In this document: positions 46,216-57,856 of the stretch, piece by piece
Position numbering within the stretch: the first letter of the stretch is position 1
How the letters are laid out: each line of letters starts with the position of its first letter
DNA from: Sophora flavescens
Lineage: Eukaryota > Streptophyta > Magnoliopsida > Fabales > Fabaceae
NCBI GenBank assembly: GCA_030762895.1
Contig: CM061062.1
Coordinates: forward strand, 5,855,293 to 5,919,292
Direction of reading: 5' to 3'
DNA: 64,000 bases
Made by a program: the position numbers and the translations under genes
The notes under the pieces: generated by a model
Database searches by the model: none
What the model was told of the DNA's origin: nothing
Seen by the model: only the letters and a program-made list of their open reading frames with translations

Positions 46216-48088
46216 TTGTGAAGGAGAATTCGAGAACATGGATTTGTTTTAAAATCCCAAGTTGGTGTTAAAGTTTATTTAACACTTGTATAAAAGTAGT
46301 CGAGAGCCTTAAGCCTTGACGAGGAAAGAACGATGCGAAAAAGAAAATAAAACGAAAACCCTTGTTTTACATGCATAGTCTGGCCAATGTGCTGTTGTGG
46401 CAGACGTGCCATTGTGTATTTGAGCTACAGTTTCACAAAGGGTGAACTGATAAACTGAATAGTTACGGACCAAAGACGGATTCTTTAGTTTTGGAGTCTT
46501 CAGGGACATTCGGGTTCGAAATCCATGAAATGCTCGAGACAGCAATCTCGGGTCGTGGAACTCGGTTACCCTAATCGAAATGTACTCAATCAGGAACTAT
46601 TATGTATTATTTAGGTGAGATACGATAACCTAGAACAATTGGGGATTCGGACCAATGAGAGGCCGATCCAACGCGAAACAATTGTGTTATAGGCATTATC
46701 GTGATCCTATCATTGCTCGACGAAGGGAAGTTATGATATCCAGAGAATTATGAGTTAGATAGTGAGTATTGAAGTGACATGACAAGTTTTTAAAAAATGC
46801 ATTTGCTTGTCGGGAATGAATCCCCGTGTTTATAATTATGATATATTATGATGATTGTATGTTATTGTGTAAGAGTCGTGTATGTGACTTCTATGATGAC
46901 TCATATATTGGTATCTCACCTTTGCGTTATTTCTTTTTGGTTTCTATTTGTGGTATTTTGGTTTGAGTGTACAGATGAAGCAGTGGAGTTCTATGCCCTA
47001 CTCGGAGGGATTATTCCAACTTTTGAAGAATGTTGATTTACTGGAATAAACATGGGGTCTTTTCCAGTAAGAGTCTCATAGTTCGACCAGCTTAGTCTAT
47101 CAAGTCAAGTTTAGTTTTGGAGAAGTTTCATATTTATTTGCATTGTGGCTCTGAGAGCCTTTTATTGGATTACTGTTATGTTTATGAATGTTAATGGCTC
47201 GGAGAGCCTTTCTTTTTGATGAAAATATAAATATATTAGCAGGTATTTTTGTTTGGGATGTTGAAATTACAGAGGAGACTCTGTCGATTTTTTTGTTGTT
47301 GTAAAAGTTATCAATCTGTATTCAAGTATGTTTCTAAAGAAAATAGACTTGCTAGGCTAGGATTGTAAGCATGTGCGCCGGTAATGGCTTAGGTTTGGGT
47401 CCTGACAAAATTTATGAAAATGTGGAGTTACGATCTTATAAAATGTTTAAGTTCTTACCGCAACCGCAGGAAAATAAATTTATACCCATTTTTTGACACT
47501 TCGGTACTTATATAAAATTATATTTCCGAAAGCAAACCAACAACTTTTTTTTTTCATTTTTGAAAGGAGTTAGATATGTAACGCCCAAGGGGGTGTTACA
47601 GATCCAGTGGAGTACTTGGAGGACAATGTGGCGGTGTCTTCACCAGACACTCCTGCTGTAGGTGGGGGTGATCTTCATGATCTCTCTAATGGGTATCACT
47701 AGCTCGACCAATTGTGGGGTAGTGAGTTTCGTCAGTTTGATCTAGCTACTGAGAGCCATGAGTTTTTGTGTATGGTTCTAGACGATTCACTACTATTATG
47801 TATATATCTTTATTTTCTTACTTAGTTTATTGAGAATGACCTGTCCTTATAAGGGCCCTTTTGTGATCTCATACTAGTGATAGGGTGTGTATTAACTGAT
47901 GATGCATATATGTATACTTATATGTTTGTTTATGTTCCCTATGTTTAGGAAAAAAAATTATCACCATTTCCACGATAAGAGGTTTACTTATAAAATTTAT
48001 TTTCCGAAAGTAACCAGCGATTTATGATTTTTATTTTAGCACTTGGGTAACTATTGATGTCCCAAGAAGGGGTGTACGTAGCACAGGT

Positions 48089-49389
48089 GGCCTAGGGTTC
48101 TTAGTAGTTTGGGTTTGATGGCTTGTGTATGATGCTTTTTTGTTTTGTGCTTTCAGATTCATACTTCTAAAGACAATACTATCTTGTTTTTAGGATAGTG
48201 TTTAATTTACACTAGCGGCTTTCTATGGTCACAATGTATATGAGTCGGGGTACCCCAAGTACTCTACATAAATACAAGTTTTGGTTTGTCAAAAAATAAT
48301 AATAAAAAAAGTAAAGAAATAATAATAACAATAATAAGAATAATCATAAAAACTATTTTGAAATGAATAGCATTCTTATGATTTCACCTATGTAAAACTA
48401 ATTGTCAAACAAATATTAGTAAGTTATACATACAATATTTTATTTTGTAATTTACTATATAAAAATGATTTTTTATATAATACAAATGAAACAGATTATC
48501 TTAAAATCCTTTTTCAACATATACCCAAAATCAAAATGAAAAAAAAATTGTGGATTAAGTTCGTGGGGTTTTGGATGATAATAATTAGCACTTAGCTAAC
48601 AAGCCAAGCCCGTCTCCAAATTAACCACCCCTTTATTTTGCTTTGGCTCACGTAAAATTGGTCACTGTTTATTTCTACAAAAAGGTTGAATGCATGGATG
48701 TGTTGCTGCGTGGAATTTTTTTTTAGTCAAATCTTGGTAGATTAGCCAAGACAACGAATATAATTTACATACGTCAAGTAAATCCTAACACTAACATCAG
48801 TCGAAGGATAATTGTACCCAAACATGATTTAAATTATTGTCTCTTTTTTAAAGGTATATATGGTGAGTTGTATAGAGTATATGATTTTTTTTTTATCTAT
48901 TTCGTACCTTCCATTAGGGCCATGTCTTTGTTTTAAACTTTTGAAGTTCTAAGACTCCAAATGACCCTAAATTTTTTTTTTTTTTTACCAATCAGCATTA
49001 GTGTAGAGCCAATGTTGATGCAAACTTTCAAGACTCATAGGTTTCTATTATAAATATAAGTTACACAGCGGATTAATTGCTAAACCTGACTAGAGTTGGA
49101 AAAAGGATTATAAGTTTTCTTGTCTTCTTTGGAATATCTTTCCTTTTAGTCCACACAAAATAGTAGCTTAAGGACATAGCTCCAAGGATTTGTTAAGAGC
49201 TTTACAATATTTACAAGCACTTACTAATTCCTCAGTATAGCTAACTGAAAAACAAAATTCAATCAATGATCTCAGTAGGATTTGTATCTTTAGTGAAAAG
49301 GGCTGTCTGCTTGGTTAGCTCCAATAAGGAAAACAGAAATCAAAAGCTACTAGATTGTTCCTTTCGATCGATCTAATTCTCTGGTGATT
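48089..49389. other. Intergenic DNA
   Basis: No gene is supported. AT-rich with an A-rich stretch near 48290-48340 that could be a retroposon tail, but no target repeat was found. Confidence 0.5.
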
Positions 49390-51911
49390 TTTTTTTTTTT
49401 TTTGATAAGCCAAATGATTTATTGAAAGAAATGAACACCCTCAAAGCACCAGGAGTGGCAGAGAGATAAAAGAGGTGCATCAGAAAAAGGGGAAACCAGC
49501 AAATCATGTCCCCTGATCACAACAAAACATAACGCACCAAAGCACCAACCAAAACAAAAAACACCAGCCTAAGCTATTAACACAACAACAAAAGGAACCC
49601 AACTGCACAAATCAGCCACACTATCCTATAGAGCTGTTATAAAACAGCAGCCAGCAAAAACTGCTGCAAGTATAGGAATATAACTGCACCGCAAAGCCAC
49701 AAAGGATTTAAAAACCAACTTGACCCATGAACTGCATAAACAATTGTTGTGGAGAGCTGTTGAGAAACCAGTCCATCCATAAAGCAGGAAACTTGTTACA
49801 TTCAAAGAAAAGATGTGATTCTGATTCTTCAACCAGTTGACAACCCGGGCACAGGCAAAACATTCCTGCGAACCAAATTAACATTGCAAGGAAGACGTCT
49901 CTGTGATAATTTCCAAACAAAGGCTGCAACCTTCAAAGGAACCATGTTATTCCATATATATTTAAAACCCTTGCGGACATTAACTCATTGTACGCTGTTG
50001 AATCCACCAACCAGCACCAATGATCCTCTCTAGATTGCACTATTTTAACACCATCCACTAACCTTTGTAACTCCCTACACACTGAAAAAGATTTCTCCTC
50101 CACCCAATCCCCAAAGACATCCACTATTGCATTCTTATTATTTGATAAAGAATACAATCTCTCAAACCTAGACTTCAAACAACCCCCTCAACCCAAGGAT
50201 CCACCCAAAATTTAGTATCACTCCCACACCTTACCACCTTCGTTATACTTTCAGACCACCAACCACATTTTAAACCTCATCCAAATTCAGAACGTCCTTC
50301 AACCAACCCGACAAAACTCTCCTTGAAGCTTCAAAGCTGTCACCTACAAGCTCCCCATACTTAGACTCTAGAGCCTTAAACCACATCGATTGTTTTTCCA
50401 TCCTCATCCTCCAACACCATTTTCCTAGTAAACCATAATTGAAACCTTTCAGATTCTTTAAACCCAACCCCCCTCCTCCTTCCCTAACCATAGTATATAC
50501 CACGCCACCCAATGAATCTTTTTTTTATCCTCACACCCACCCCATAAAAACTTTTTAAAAATAGATTCTAAAGAAGAGATTATACTTTGTGGAGCTCGGA
50601 AAAAGGATAGATAGTAAGTTGGCAGGGCATACAAGTCTGACTTAATAACTACAATGCGCCACCAAAGGACAATTGATCACTCTTCCAAGAAGATAATCTA
50701 TTTTTCACCTTCTCAATCATAGGTTTCCAAGTTGATAATTTCTTTGGGTTTACACCAATCGGCAACCCTAAGTATTTGAAAGGAATGCTTCCACATTTGC
50801 AATTTAAAGCCATATCGATGCTAATTCTAGCCAATTATCACCCACATTCCCAAACAACTAGCTTTTATGAAAGTTTACCTTCAATCCTGACAGCACCTCG
50901 AACAATTGAAGAATAGATTTGATGACCTAAACGTTATGGGAATTTCCAACACCAACAATCAAGGTATCATCCACAAATTGCAAATGAGAGAAAGTATGAC
51001 CTCTGTCACCAAATTTAAACCCTTCAAACCTATTAAGGTGGATCACCTTATTGAACATTGCATTTAACCCTTCTACTGCTAACAGGAATAAGAAAGGTGA
51101 TAACGGATCTCCTTGCTTTAAGCCTCTACCTGGCACAAATTCCTCGGTTGGACTTCCATTTACAAGCACAAAAATCCTAGCAGAAGATAAGCATTCTGAA
51201 ATCCACTGCCTCCATTTACTGGAAATCCCATCCAATCCATCATATAGTCTAAGTAATCCCAACAAACTGAGTCATACGCTTTCTAAAAATCAACCTTGAA
51301 CAGAACCACTTTCTTTTTTCTCCTCGTTGCCTCATCAACTAGCTCGATTGCAATGACAATACCATCCAAAATCTGATGACCTTTAACAAAAGCTGTTTGA
51401 GTTTCTGAAATCACCAACGACATCACCTTCCGTAGAGTATTAGCCAACAACTTTGACAGAATCTTATACATACACCCAATCAGTGAAATCGGGTGATAGT
51501 CCTCAATTTTTTGCGGACTCTCCTTCTTTGGAATTAATACTACGAAGTAACTGTTTGACTCTTGCAAATTTACCATTCACATGAAACTCTATTAAGAAAG
51601 CTACAAAATCTTCTTTGATATCTTCCCAAAAATCTTTAATGAATTTAAAGGTAACCCATCTGGACCGGGGCTTTTCGAACTCTCACAGCCCCAAACCGCT
51701 TCCTTTATTTCTTTCTCACTGAAAGGGATTATAAGCTCCCCACCACACTCTTCATTCAAAGAACAAAACTCCAAATTCTCTAATACTGGTCTCTCCCTTT
51801 CCTGTTTCCTAAACAGATTCTCGAAATGCAGCTTGATGTTAGACTTTAAATGATCCAATCCCTCCACTGAAACCCCATTCACCTTGAGGCATAAAATTTG
51901 ATTCCCTCTCA
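49390..51911 (-). mobile_element. L1-type LINE, minus strand, 5'-truncated
   Basis: The plus strand begins with a T-run (49390-49404), the poly(A) tail of a minus-strand LINE. Going right come a 3' UTR, zf-RVT, thumb and RT, ending in the RT lead-in at 51911. A possible 7-bp repeat GTGATTT occurs just before the T-run and at 51926-51932, but the latter lies inside the neighbouring LTR, so it is weak. This family lacks the RNase H seen in the plus-strand LINEs. Confidence 0.8.
49708..51911 (-). pseudogene. LINE reverse transcriptase gene, decayed
   Basis: Blocks in order on the minus strand: KSPGPDGLPL (about 51700), FVVLIPKKESPQKIEDYHPI (51530), QTAFVKGHQILDGI (51400), GLKQGDPLSPFLFLLAVEGL (51120), then FVDDTLIVG with FVDD in place of YADD (50960), IPFKYLGLPIG (50790), GGLGLKNLKGFNYGLLGKW (50480), and CPGCQLVEESESHLFFEC, the zf-RVT motif (49830). 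Several frameshifts and stops separate the blocks, so no functional enzyme is possible. Confidence 0.85.
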
Positions 51912-52140
51912 TGCGTTTATTAAATGTGATTTCACCTCATGTTTCTTTATCATATTGCATGCATTTTCATGTAGTTTAGGCATTTTTAATTTGATTTTTG
52001 TTAGTTTTTACCTTGGAACGGTAAGGCGGTTTTGTGGTGTTTGTGTGCAGGAATTGAGGATTAAAATGATCAAGATCAACCATGATGGAGCTTGCATGAA
52101 GACGGAGCTTGAAAAGCAAGAAAACTGAGCCAAACATAGC

Positions 52141-52330
52141 CCATCACGGCCTAGCCGTGACAGCCATCACGGCCTAGCCGTGACAGCCATCACGGCCATG
52201 ATCGAGCAAGGCTGAAAGGAAAAGAACTCAAAAGTCAGAACCTGTCATGGCTAGGCCATCAATGCCAAGTTTTCCAAGACAGAATCTATCACGGCCTGAC
52301 CGTGACAGCCATCACGACCATGACGCGCAA
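52141..52330 (+). repeat. Palindromic CACGGCCTAGCCGTG minisatellite of the Athila LTR
   Basis: The unit ATCACGGCCTAGCCGTGACA repeats with variation; CACGGC and GCCGTG can pair. It recurs in the inverted LTR (55930-56225) and, unexpectedly, in CACTA-4 (61020-61145). Confidence 0.85.
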
Positions 52331-52397
52331 TATCTGGAATTTTAAAAGCTGGTTTGATCTGATTTTGTAACAGCTTGGGATTCAAGTTACCCTACAT

Positions 52398-52405
52398 TAT
52401 AAATA
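52398..52405 (+). promoter_or_regulatory. TATA box of the Athila LTR
   Basis: TATAAATA followed by GGACTTAGAGG; the inverted copy has the same box at 55853-55860 on the minus strand. Confidence 0.6.
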
Positions 52406-53265
52406 GGACTTAGAGGCTCGAAAAGAGGGATCACTGGGGCCGCTTCCTTAGGCAAAAATTAGGATTTCTCTTCTTCTCAATTTCTTCTTCTCTCTTAGGT
52501 TTTTTTTATGCTTTTGTTAATCAAGCTTGCTATGAACATGGCAATGCTTGAGTAGTTGTTTTTATTTCTAGGAATTGGGGCTATGCCCAAGATTTGTTTT
52601 ATGTTATGAATTGACGTTTTACTTCTTGTTAATTTCAATTTTGCTTTCGATTTGATTCCTATTGCATGAATTACTTGTGAATTTGGTGCGCACTAATTTG
52701 CATGTCATAGATACTCGAAGGAGGAACCTAGCGGTGAACTTAGGTATTGGATCTATTGGGATTGAACTAGGACTTAAATCACAAGAGTTAGAAGCGGTCC
52801 TTCGAGGGTTCACTAAGTTGTCACAAAGCTTAAAGGGTTCGATTTAAATTCAATTACCACGAGAGTAGGGGTTGGTTTAATCAGGCACAGTTCTTGTATC
52901 CCGAGAGGGAACATTAACTTATTTAGGATAAATTCACCTTCAAAGCAAATTTTGATAATTAACAAGAGGGGTAGTTAATTTAGTAACATGAGCAGTCTTG
53001 TTGGTAACCCAATTCCTGGAAATTTCTTATGATATTGTAAAATCCCATATTTGATTTGATTGTGATTTTGTTTGAATGCGTTTAGATATTTGATACTGTT
53101 AGTCAATCTTTTAAAAACCAAATCTTTTCCAAATCTTTTTTTCCTAGTCCAGTTTAATTGATTTAATAATTGATAGTTATTTAAGAACACGGTCCCTGTG
53201 GATTCGATCTTTTTATTACTTGACGACGAAGTCGTACACTTGCGGATTCGGAACCATCAAGTTTT

Positions 53266-53283
53266 TGGCGCCGTTGCCGGGGA
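53266..53283 (+). other. Primer-binding site
   Basis: TGGCGCCGTTGCCGGGGA follows the LTR after six bases. This is the classic binding site of Athila-lineage elements, read as complementary to a tRNA-Asp 3' end. Confidence 0.8.
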
Positions 53284-53402
53284 CTGTGCTTTCTTGAATT
53301 TCAATTTAATTTTTAAATTGATTTTCTGGAATTTTTTTATATAGATTAAAATTTTCTCTTTTTTCATTTATCTCTTTTTTTTTCTAGAGTATCTATCTCT
53401 CT

Positions 53403-54996
53403 TTGCAGGTATTTTTCTCTTTTATGAGAAGATCCCAAAGTCTTGGAAATCTTATTCAAGTTGACCCCGAGATCGAAAGGACATTTCATAGACGTGGGAG
53501 ACTACAAAGACAAAGAGAGAGAGAGGTTGATTCCCATTCCACTCATGGCGAATCTACCAGATACCAAACCACTGAAGGACTACGCAGCCCCAAATGCTAG
53601 GGGTTTGCGAACTGGGATTGCTAGGCCAGAAATTGAGGCGGAAAACTATACTATACCGCCTCTGTTAATTGGCATGATTAGGCAACATCAATTTGGAGGA
53701 TTACCCTTGGAGGACCCGACTGATCATGTGGAGACATTCTTGGAGGTCACCGATGCAATAAGAATTCAAGGTTCCCCGATTGATGCTATTCGCTTGAGGT
53801 TATTCCCTTCCTCTCCAACTGGAAAGGCAAAAGCTTGGTTGAAGCAAGTGCCCGCTAATACTTTGTCAACTTGTGGACAACTGGAGTAGGCATTCTTGGA
53901 AAAATTCTTCCCTCCATCCAAGACTGCTTACCTACAAACTCAGATCACCGTCTTCTTCCAAAAAGGACGGAGAATGCTTATCCGAAGCTTGGGATCGTTA
54001 CAAAGGATTTCTAGAGTCTTGCCCACATCACTGGCTCGAGAGGTGGTTGTTAGTGCATACCTTTTACAACGGATTGGATTACTCTTCGAAGGTGTCACTT
54101 GACTCAGCAGCTAGTGGAGCCTTTATGAATAGACCTCTGACTGAAGCGTTCAATATCATTGAAAACGTAACCACCAACTATCACCAATGGGGTTCCCAAA
54201 GAGGTAATAACCCGAAAAAGTTTCGGGGGGTAAGTTTGAAATGAATAGCACTGATTTAATTATATCTAAATTCGACTCATTAAATAAACGCTTTGATAAG
54301 CTTGAAAAGTCTAATGTGAGTTCAGTAGGTGCTACTAATGTTGTTTGTGAGATTTGTGGAATGCAGGGACATGACATAATGGAGTGCCCACATGGTATTG
54401 CTCCTGGATCCAGTGCTTCGTGGGAACAAGTAAATTCTTGTCACAACTTCTATGAAACGAATCTGAAGTTGCAAAATTATGCTCCTCCAAATCCTTACAA
54501 CAAAGGAAGGAAGAATATCCCTTATCTCTCCTATGGGAACTACAACAACACGTTGAACCACGAATTCCAGGAAGGCCAAGGTAATAGGAAACCCGCATCG
54601 GGGTATCCTCAGGTACAAAAGTCTAAACTTGAGTCTCTTTTGGAAAATTTTGTTGAAACTCAAACAAAGCAAACTGAAGAGTTTAGGAAACAAGGCAGGG
54701 CAGTTAATGAGGCAATAAAAGAGTTAATATCTAAGGTAGATAACTTAGCCATCCATAATAAAATGTTAGAAACTCAGATTGCCTAACAAGCTAGTACATA
54801 TTCTAGAACTAAGGGTACGTTTCTAGGACAACCCGAAGTTAATCCCAATAAGCACTGTAATGCTATATACTTGAGGGATGATAAGCATGGGGTAATTGAA
54901 AAGGATGTGGAATGTGAGGAGGACATGAGTGAACATGTAGAGATAGAGCCAAATTATGTCCCTCCACCACCTTACCAACCCCCAATACCTTTCTGG
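53403..54996 (+). pseudogene. Athila gag, decayed and truncated
   Basis: The N-terminus MRRSQSLGNLIQVDPEIERTF shifts frame near 53525. It continues as AAPNARGLRTGI, the retrotransposon gag block (QFGGLPLEDPTDHVETFLEV, LRLFPSSPTGKAKAWL, FLEKFFPPSKTA, DRYKGFLESCPHH, FYNGLD) and a zinc knuckle CEICGMQGHDIMEC (C-x2-C-x4-H-x4-C, about 54350). Stops at 53887 and 54784 and shifts near 53960 and 54230 break it. Reading ends at NYVPPPPYQPPIPF, the stretch just before protease, where the inverted LTR begins. Protease, RT and integrase are absent. Confidence 0.85.
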
Positions 54997-56451
54997 TGTG
55001 CGTCGTGCGAGTGCACGTGCGATTCCGGCAAGTGTACCGGATTGTCGCCAAGTAATAAAAGATATCGATCCCACAGAGACCGTGATCTCGAATCACAACT
55101 AATTATCAAATTCGTAAATCTGGACTGTATAAAAAGGATTTGTATTTTGAAAAGGTTTTGAATTTGAATTAAGAGATAACATGCAAATCAAATAAAACAG
55201 AAAACAGATCTATTTGTGGTTTTTGGATCTAAATGGATTCCTAGGGATTTGGGTTACCTACGAGGCTGTTTATGTTACTAATCTGATTTACCCTTGTTAA
55301 CTATCGAAATTGCCTTGAAGGCGAGTTTATCCTCTAATAGTTTAAGCACCCTCTCGGGTTACAAAAACCGTGCCCAATTGAACCAACCCCTACTCTCGTG
55401 GTAGTCGAACTCAGATTGGACCCTTTGCGTTTCGTGACAACTCGTTGATCCTCGAAGGACGGCTTCTAACTCTCGTGATTTCAGTCCTAAGTCTGACTCT
55501 ATAGATCCGACACCTAAGTTCACCGCTAGGTTCCTCCTTAGAATGCCTATGACACGCAAACAAGTGGCCACCGAATTCACGAGTGATTCAAACACTAGAA
55601 ATTAGATCTAAAACAAAATCGTAATTAACAAAGATATTACATCAAATTAACATCATAAACAAAACTTGGGCATAGCCCCAATCCCTAGAAACTAAGCTAC
55701 TACTCAAGTCTTGCCATGGAGATGACAAGCTTGATTACAAATAACATGAAAATAAACTAAGAGAAGAGAGGAGGAGAAGAAGAGAGAGATCCTAAATTGT
55801 AGTCTAAGTGGTAGCAGCCAAAAAGTCTCCTTTTTGCCTCTGCCTGGGTCCTTATTTATAGATTTGGGAAGTTTGAATCCCAATCTAACTCAAATTCTGA
55901 TCTAATTCAGTTGCTTCAGGTCCAAGTAATGCGCGTCACGGCCGTGATGGCCATCACGGCTAGGCCGTGACGGCTTCTGCCTTGGGCACTTCTATAGATT
56001 TCAGACTCTCGCGAGGCGAGAGGACTTTCGCGTCGCGAGACTTCAAGTTCTAGCCTGTAATAGGAATCACGGCTAGGCCGTGACAGATTCTGACTTGTGG
56101 GGGGTGAAAGGTCACGACCGTGATGGTCATCACGGCTAGGCCGTGACCAGTTCTGACTTCAGTCTTTCTTCCTTTTCATTTTAGCTCTATCATGGCCGTG
56201 ATGGGCATCACGGCTAAGCCGTGATGGGCTCTGTTTGGCTCATTTTCTTCTCTTTTCAAGCCCTATCTTCCTCCAAACTCCATCATGGTTGATCTTGAGC
56301 GTTTTATCCTTAATTTCTGCAAAACAACACCACGAAAACCGCCTTACCCGTTCCAAAGTAAAAATAACCAAAAATCCAATTAAATGTCCCTAAACTACAT
56401 GAAAATGCATGCAAAATGATAGACAAAGATGAGGTGAAATCACACTCATCA
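54997..56451 (-). mobile_element. 3' LTR of a minus-strand Athila element
   Basis: In reverse complement it starts TGATGAGTGTGATTTCACC and follows the plus-strand Athila LTR throughout: shared CATGTAGTTTAGG, GGTAAGGCGGTTTT, the CACGGC palindromes, the TATA box and TTATTACTTG. It is directly preceded (at 56452-56470) by a polypurine tract, so it is the 3' LTR of an element whose body lies to the right. Its left end cuts the other Athila's gag/protease junction. Confidence 0.8.
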
Positions 56452-57248
56452 AATCACCCCAAGCTTAAGATTTTGCTTGTCCTCAAGCAATTACCCAGGC
56501 CATAAGATATAAATAATCAGAGCGTGGATAGTGAACCAAGAACCCGAGAAGCTAATCCAAGTGACAGGCATATTCAAATAAATCCCCAAGAGATAATCGA
56601 TTTCAAGTCCAATTAGAAGCTTAGGTTCATCAAATTAATATTCTCACTGATTCAGGCACTCGTCTCACCTCACTCAAGTGTTCCAGGGTATATGACAATT
56701 CGCTCAATTTCCTCAAGGAAGGTATTCTACCATAGGTTTGATTATTAACCAAATCTCTACTTTATTAATGAAAACACATAAGAATCAAGAGGTCTTTTAC
56801 TTTGGTTGTAATGTGGCCATGGGATTTATTGTTAGGTGGGAAAATCAAGAGAAGGGAAATTCAAGAAGGCTAAACAAATTATCAAACATTGCAAAGCATG
56901 ACACCTTCTAAAATACCTTTTTTTGGGCTTTGATTTAATTTTCCACCTTTCTTTATTTTCTTTTCTTTTTTTTTTTTTTCATTTCTCACTTTCTTTTGTC
57001 ATCCTCTTCTCCATTTTTTTTGTTTATTTCATTTTATTTATTTGGAGAAGGGGAGATTTTTAGCTCAAGAGAAATATTTTCTAACTTTCTCATCCCATAC
57101 TTTTTCAAACTACCTTTTTGTAATACTTTAAAAGGTGCCATACCAAGCATTATTTATTAAAGTAATTCATGGTACCAAGAAAAGTATTTTATTCTTTTAA
57201 GCTCAAAACTGGGCAACTAAGGGGTAGCATTTAATCAATCAAAGCTCA
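56452..57248 (-). other. Polypurine tract and 3' internal region of the minus-strand Athila
   Basis: On the minus strand, TTGCTTGAGGACAAGCAAAA is followed by AAGCTTGGGGTGATT directly before the LTR, the usual Athila polypurine neighbourhood. The rest is non-coding with T-rich runs. It is cut at 57249 by CACTA-4; pol is not seen in this window. Confidence 0.7.
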
Positions 57249-57856
57249 CACTAGTGCAATAAGTGCTTTTTACGTCAGTTAAAATTGATTTTTTACGTCA
57301 GAATACTGACTGACGTAAATACAACTGACGTTAATAGTTACTATTTTAACGTCAGTTGAGAACTGACGTTAAATATAACACTATTAACGTCAGTTCCTTA
57401 ACAAAACCGACGTTAAAATAAAACTATTAACGTCAGTTCTTTAATACAACGGACGTTGATTTTGTTAAAACTAACGTCAGTTGTTATAAAGAAATGACGT
57501 TAAAGGTTTAATTTTAACGTCAGTTGTAATAAACAACTGACGTTAATATAGTACAGTATATTTTATAAAATACTATTAACGTCAGTTGTTTGATACAACT
57601 GACGTTAATAAGTTTTTTTTTTTAAATTCAGTTTTAAAATATCACTCCCCTCAGCTATCCCTGCATTCAGTCCCAGTAACACAGAATATCACACACATTA
57701 CAGAATTGCAAAGGAAAATTGAACAATGGGGGACTTAAAACCAAAACCCATGTATATATATAAATAAATTTTAGTTCCAATGTCTAAAAAACAAAACTAT
57801 CTAAGGATATATATATATACATGTTATTAATTAGTTTCTAAAGTCTAACAAAAAAA

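Larger units (their letters stand above)
43526..47600 (+). mobile_element. Inner solo LTR, 4.1 kb
   Basis: Starts TATAATACCCCGATTTTTAC and ends GGGGGTGTTACA, flanked by a perfect 5-bp repeat, GATCC, at 43521-43525 and 47601-47605. Only the first TG is altered (TA). It contains a C-tract (44052-44071), a (TA)n tract (about 45250-45298) and a minisatellite (45926-46215). The short frames at 44043-44464 (CT-rich, then Arg/Ser codons) resemble leader sequence rather than a gene. Confidence 0.85.
43212..47699 (+). pseudogene. LTR-borne ORF split by the inner solo LTR
   Basis: A frame starting ATG at 43212 (MDPEMHLAHLG) stays open up to the inner LTR at 43526. It resumes in the same frame after the target repeat at 47606 (VEYLEDNVAVSSPD) and stops at 47699. 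Before the insertion it would have encoded about 136 residues; I do not recognise the protein. An AG directly before the ATG could act as a splice acceptor. The inner LTR has a short ATG frame at the equivalent place (46974, MKQWSSMPYSEG). It may be a chance open frame. Confidence 0.4.
40124..48083 (+). mobile_element. Outer solo LTR, interrupted by the inner solo LTR
   Basis: Starts TGTAACACATCGATTTTTC and ends ACGTAGCA. It is flanked by a perfect 5-bp repeat, CAGGT, at 40119-40123 and 48084-48088. Without the inner insertion (43526-47605) it is about 3.9 kb, with no internal retrotransposon domain, so it is a solo LTR. Long LTRs starting TGTAACACCC are typical of some Ty3/gypsy chromoviruses (Tekay/Del type); that assignment is inference. 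Confidence 0.8.
51912..53259 (+). mobile_element. 5' LTR of a plus-strand Athila-type gypsy element
   Basis: It ends CGGAACCATCA immediately before a primer-binding site. The left end TGCGTTTATTAAATGTG directly abuts the LINE and may lack a few bases. A TATA box (TATAAATA, 52398-52405) and a GC-rich palindromic minisatellite (52141-52330) lie inside. The same LTR type, inverted, lies at 54997-56451. Confidence 0.8.

Noticed and set aside
52619..52847. Short frames in the Athila LTR, also mirrored at 55359-55595
   Set aside because: The shared sequence is explained by the two LTR copies; no start or stop is kept between them in a coding pattern.
54335..54693. Minus-strand frames of 87 and 123 codons
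   Set aside because: Opposite strand of the Athila gag, which has a clear zinc knuckle in the plus frame.
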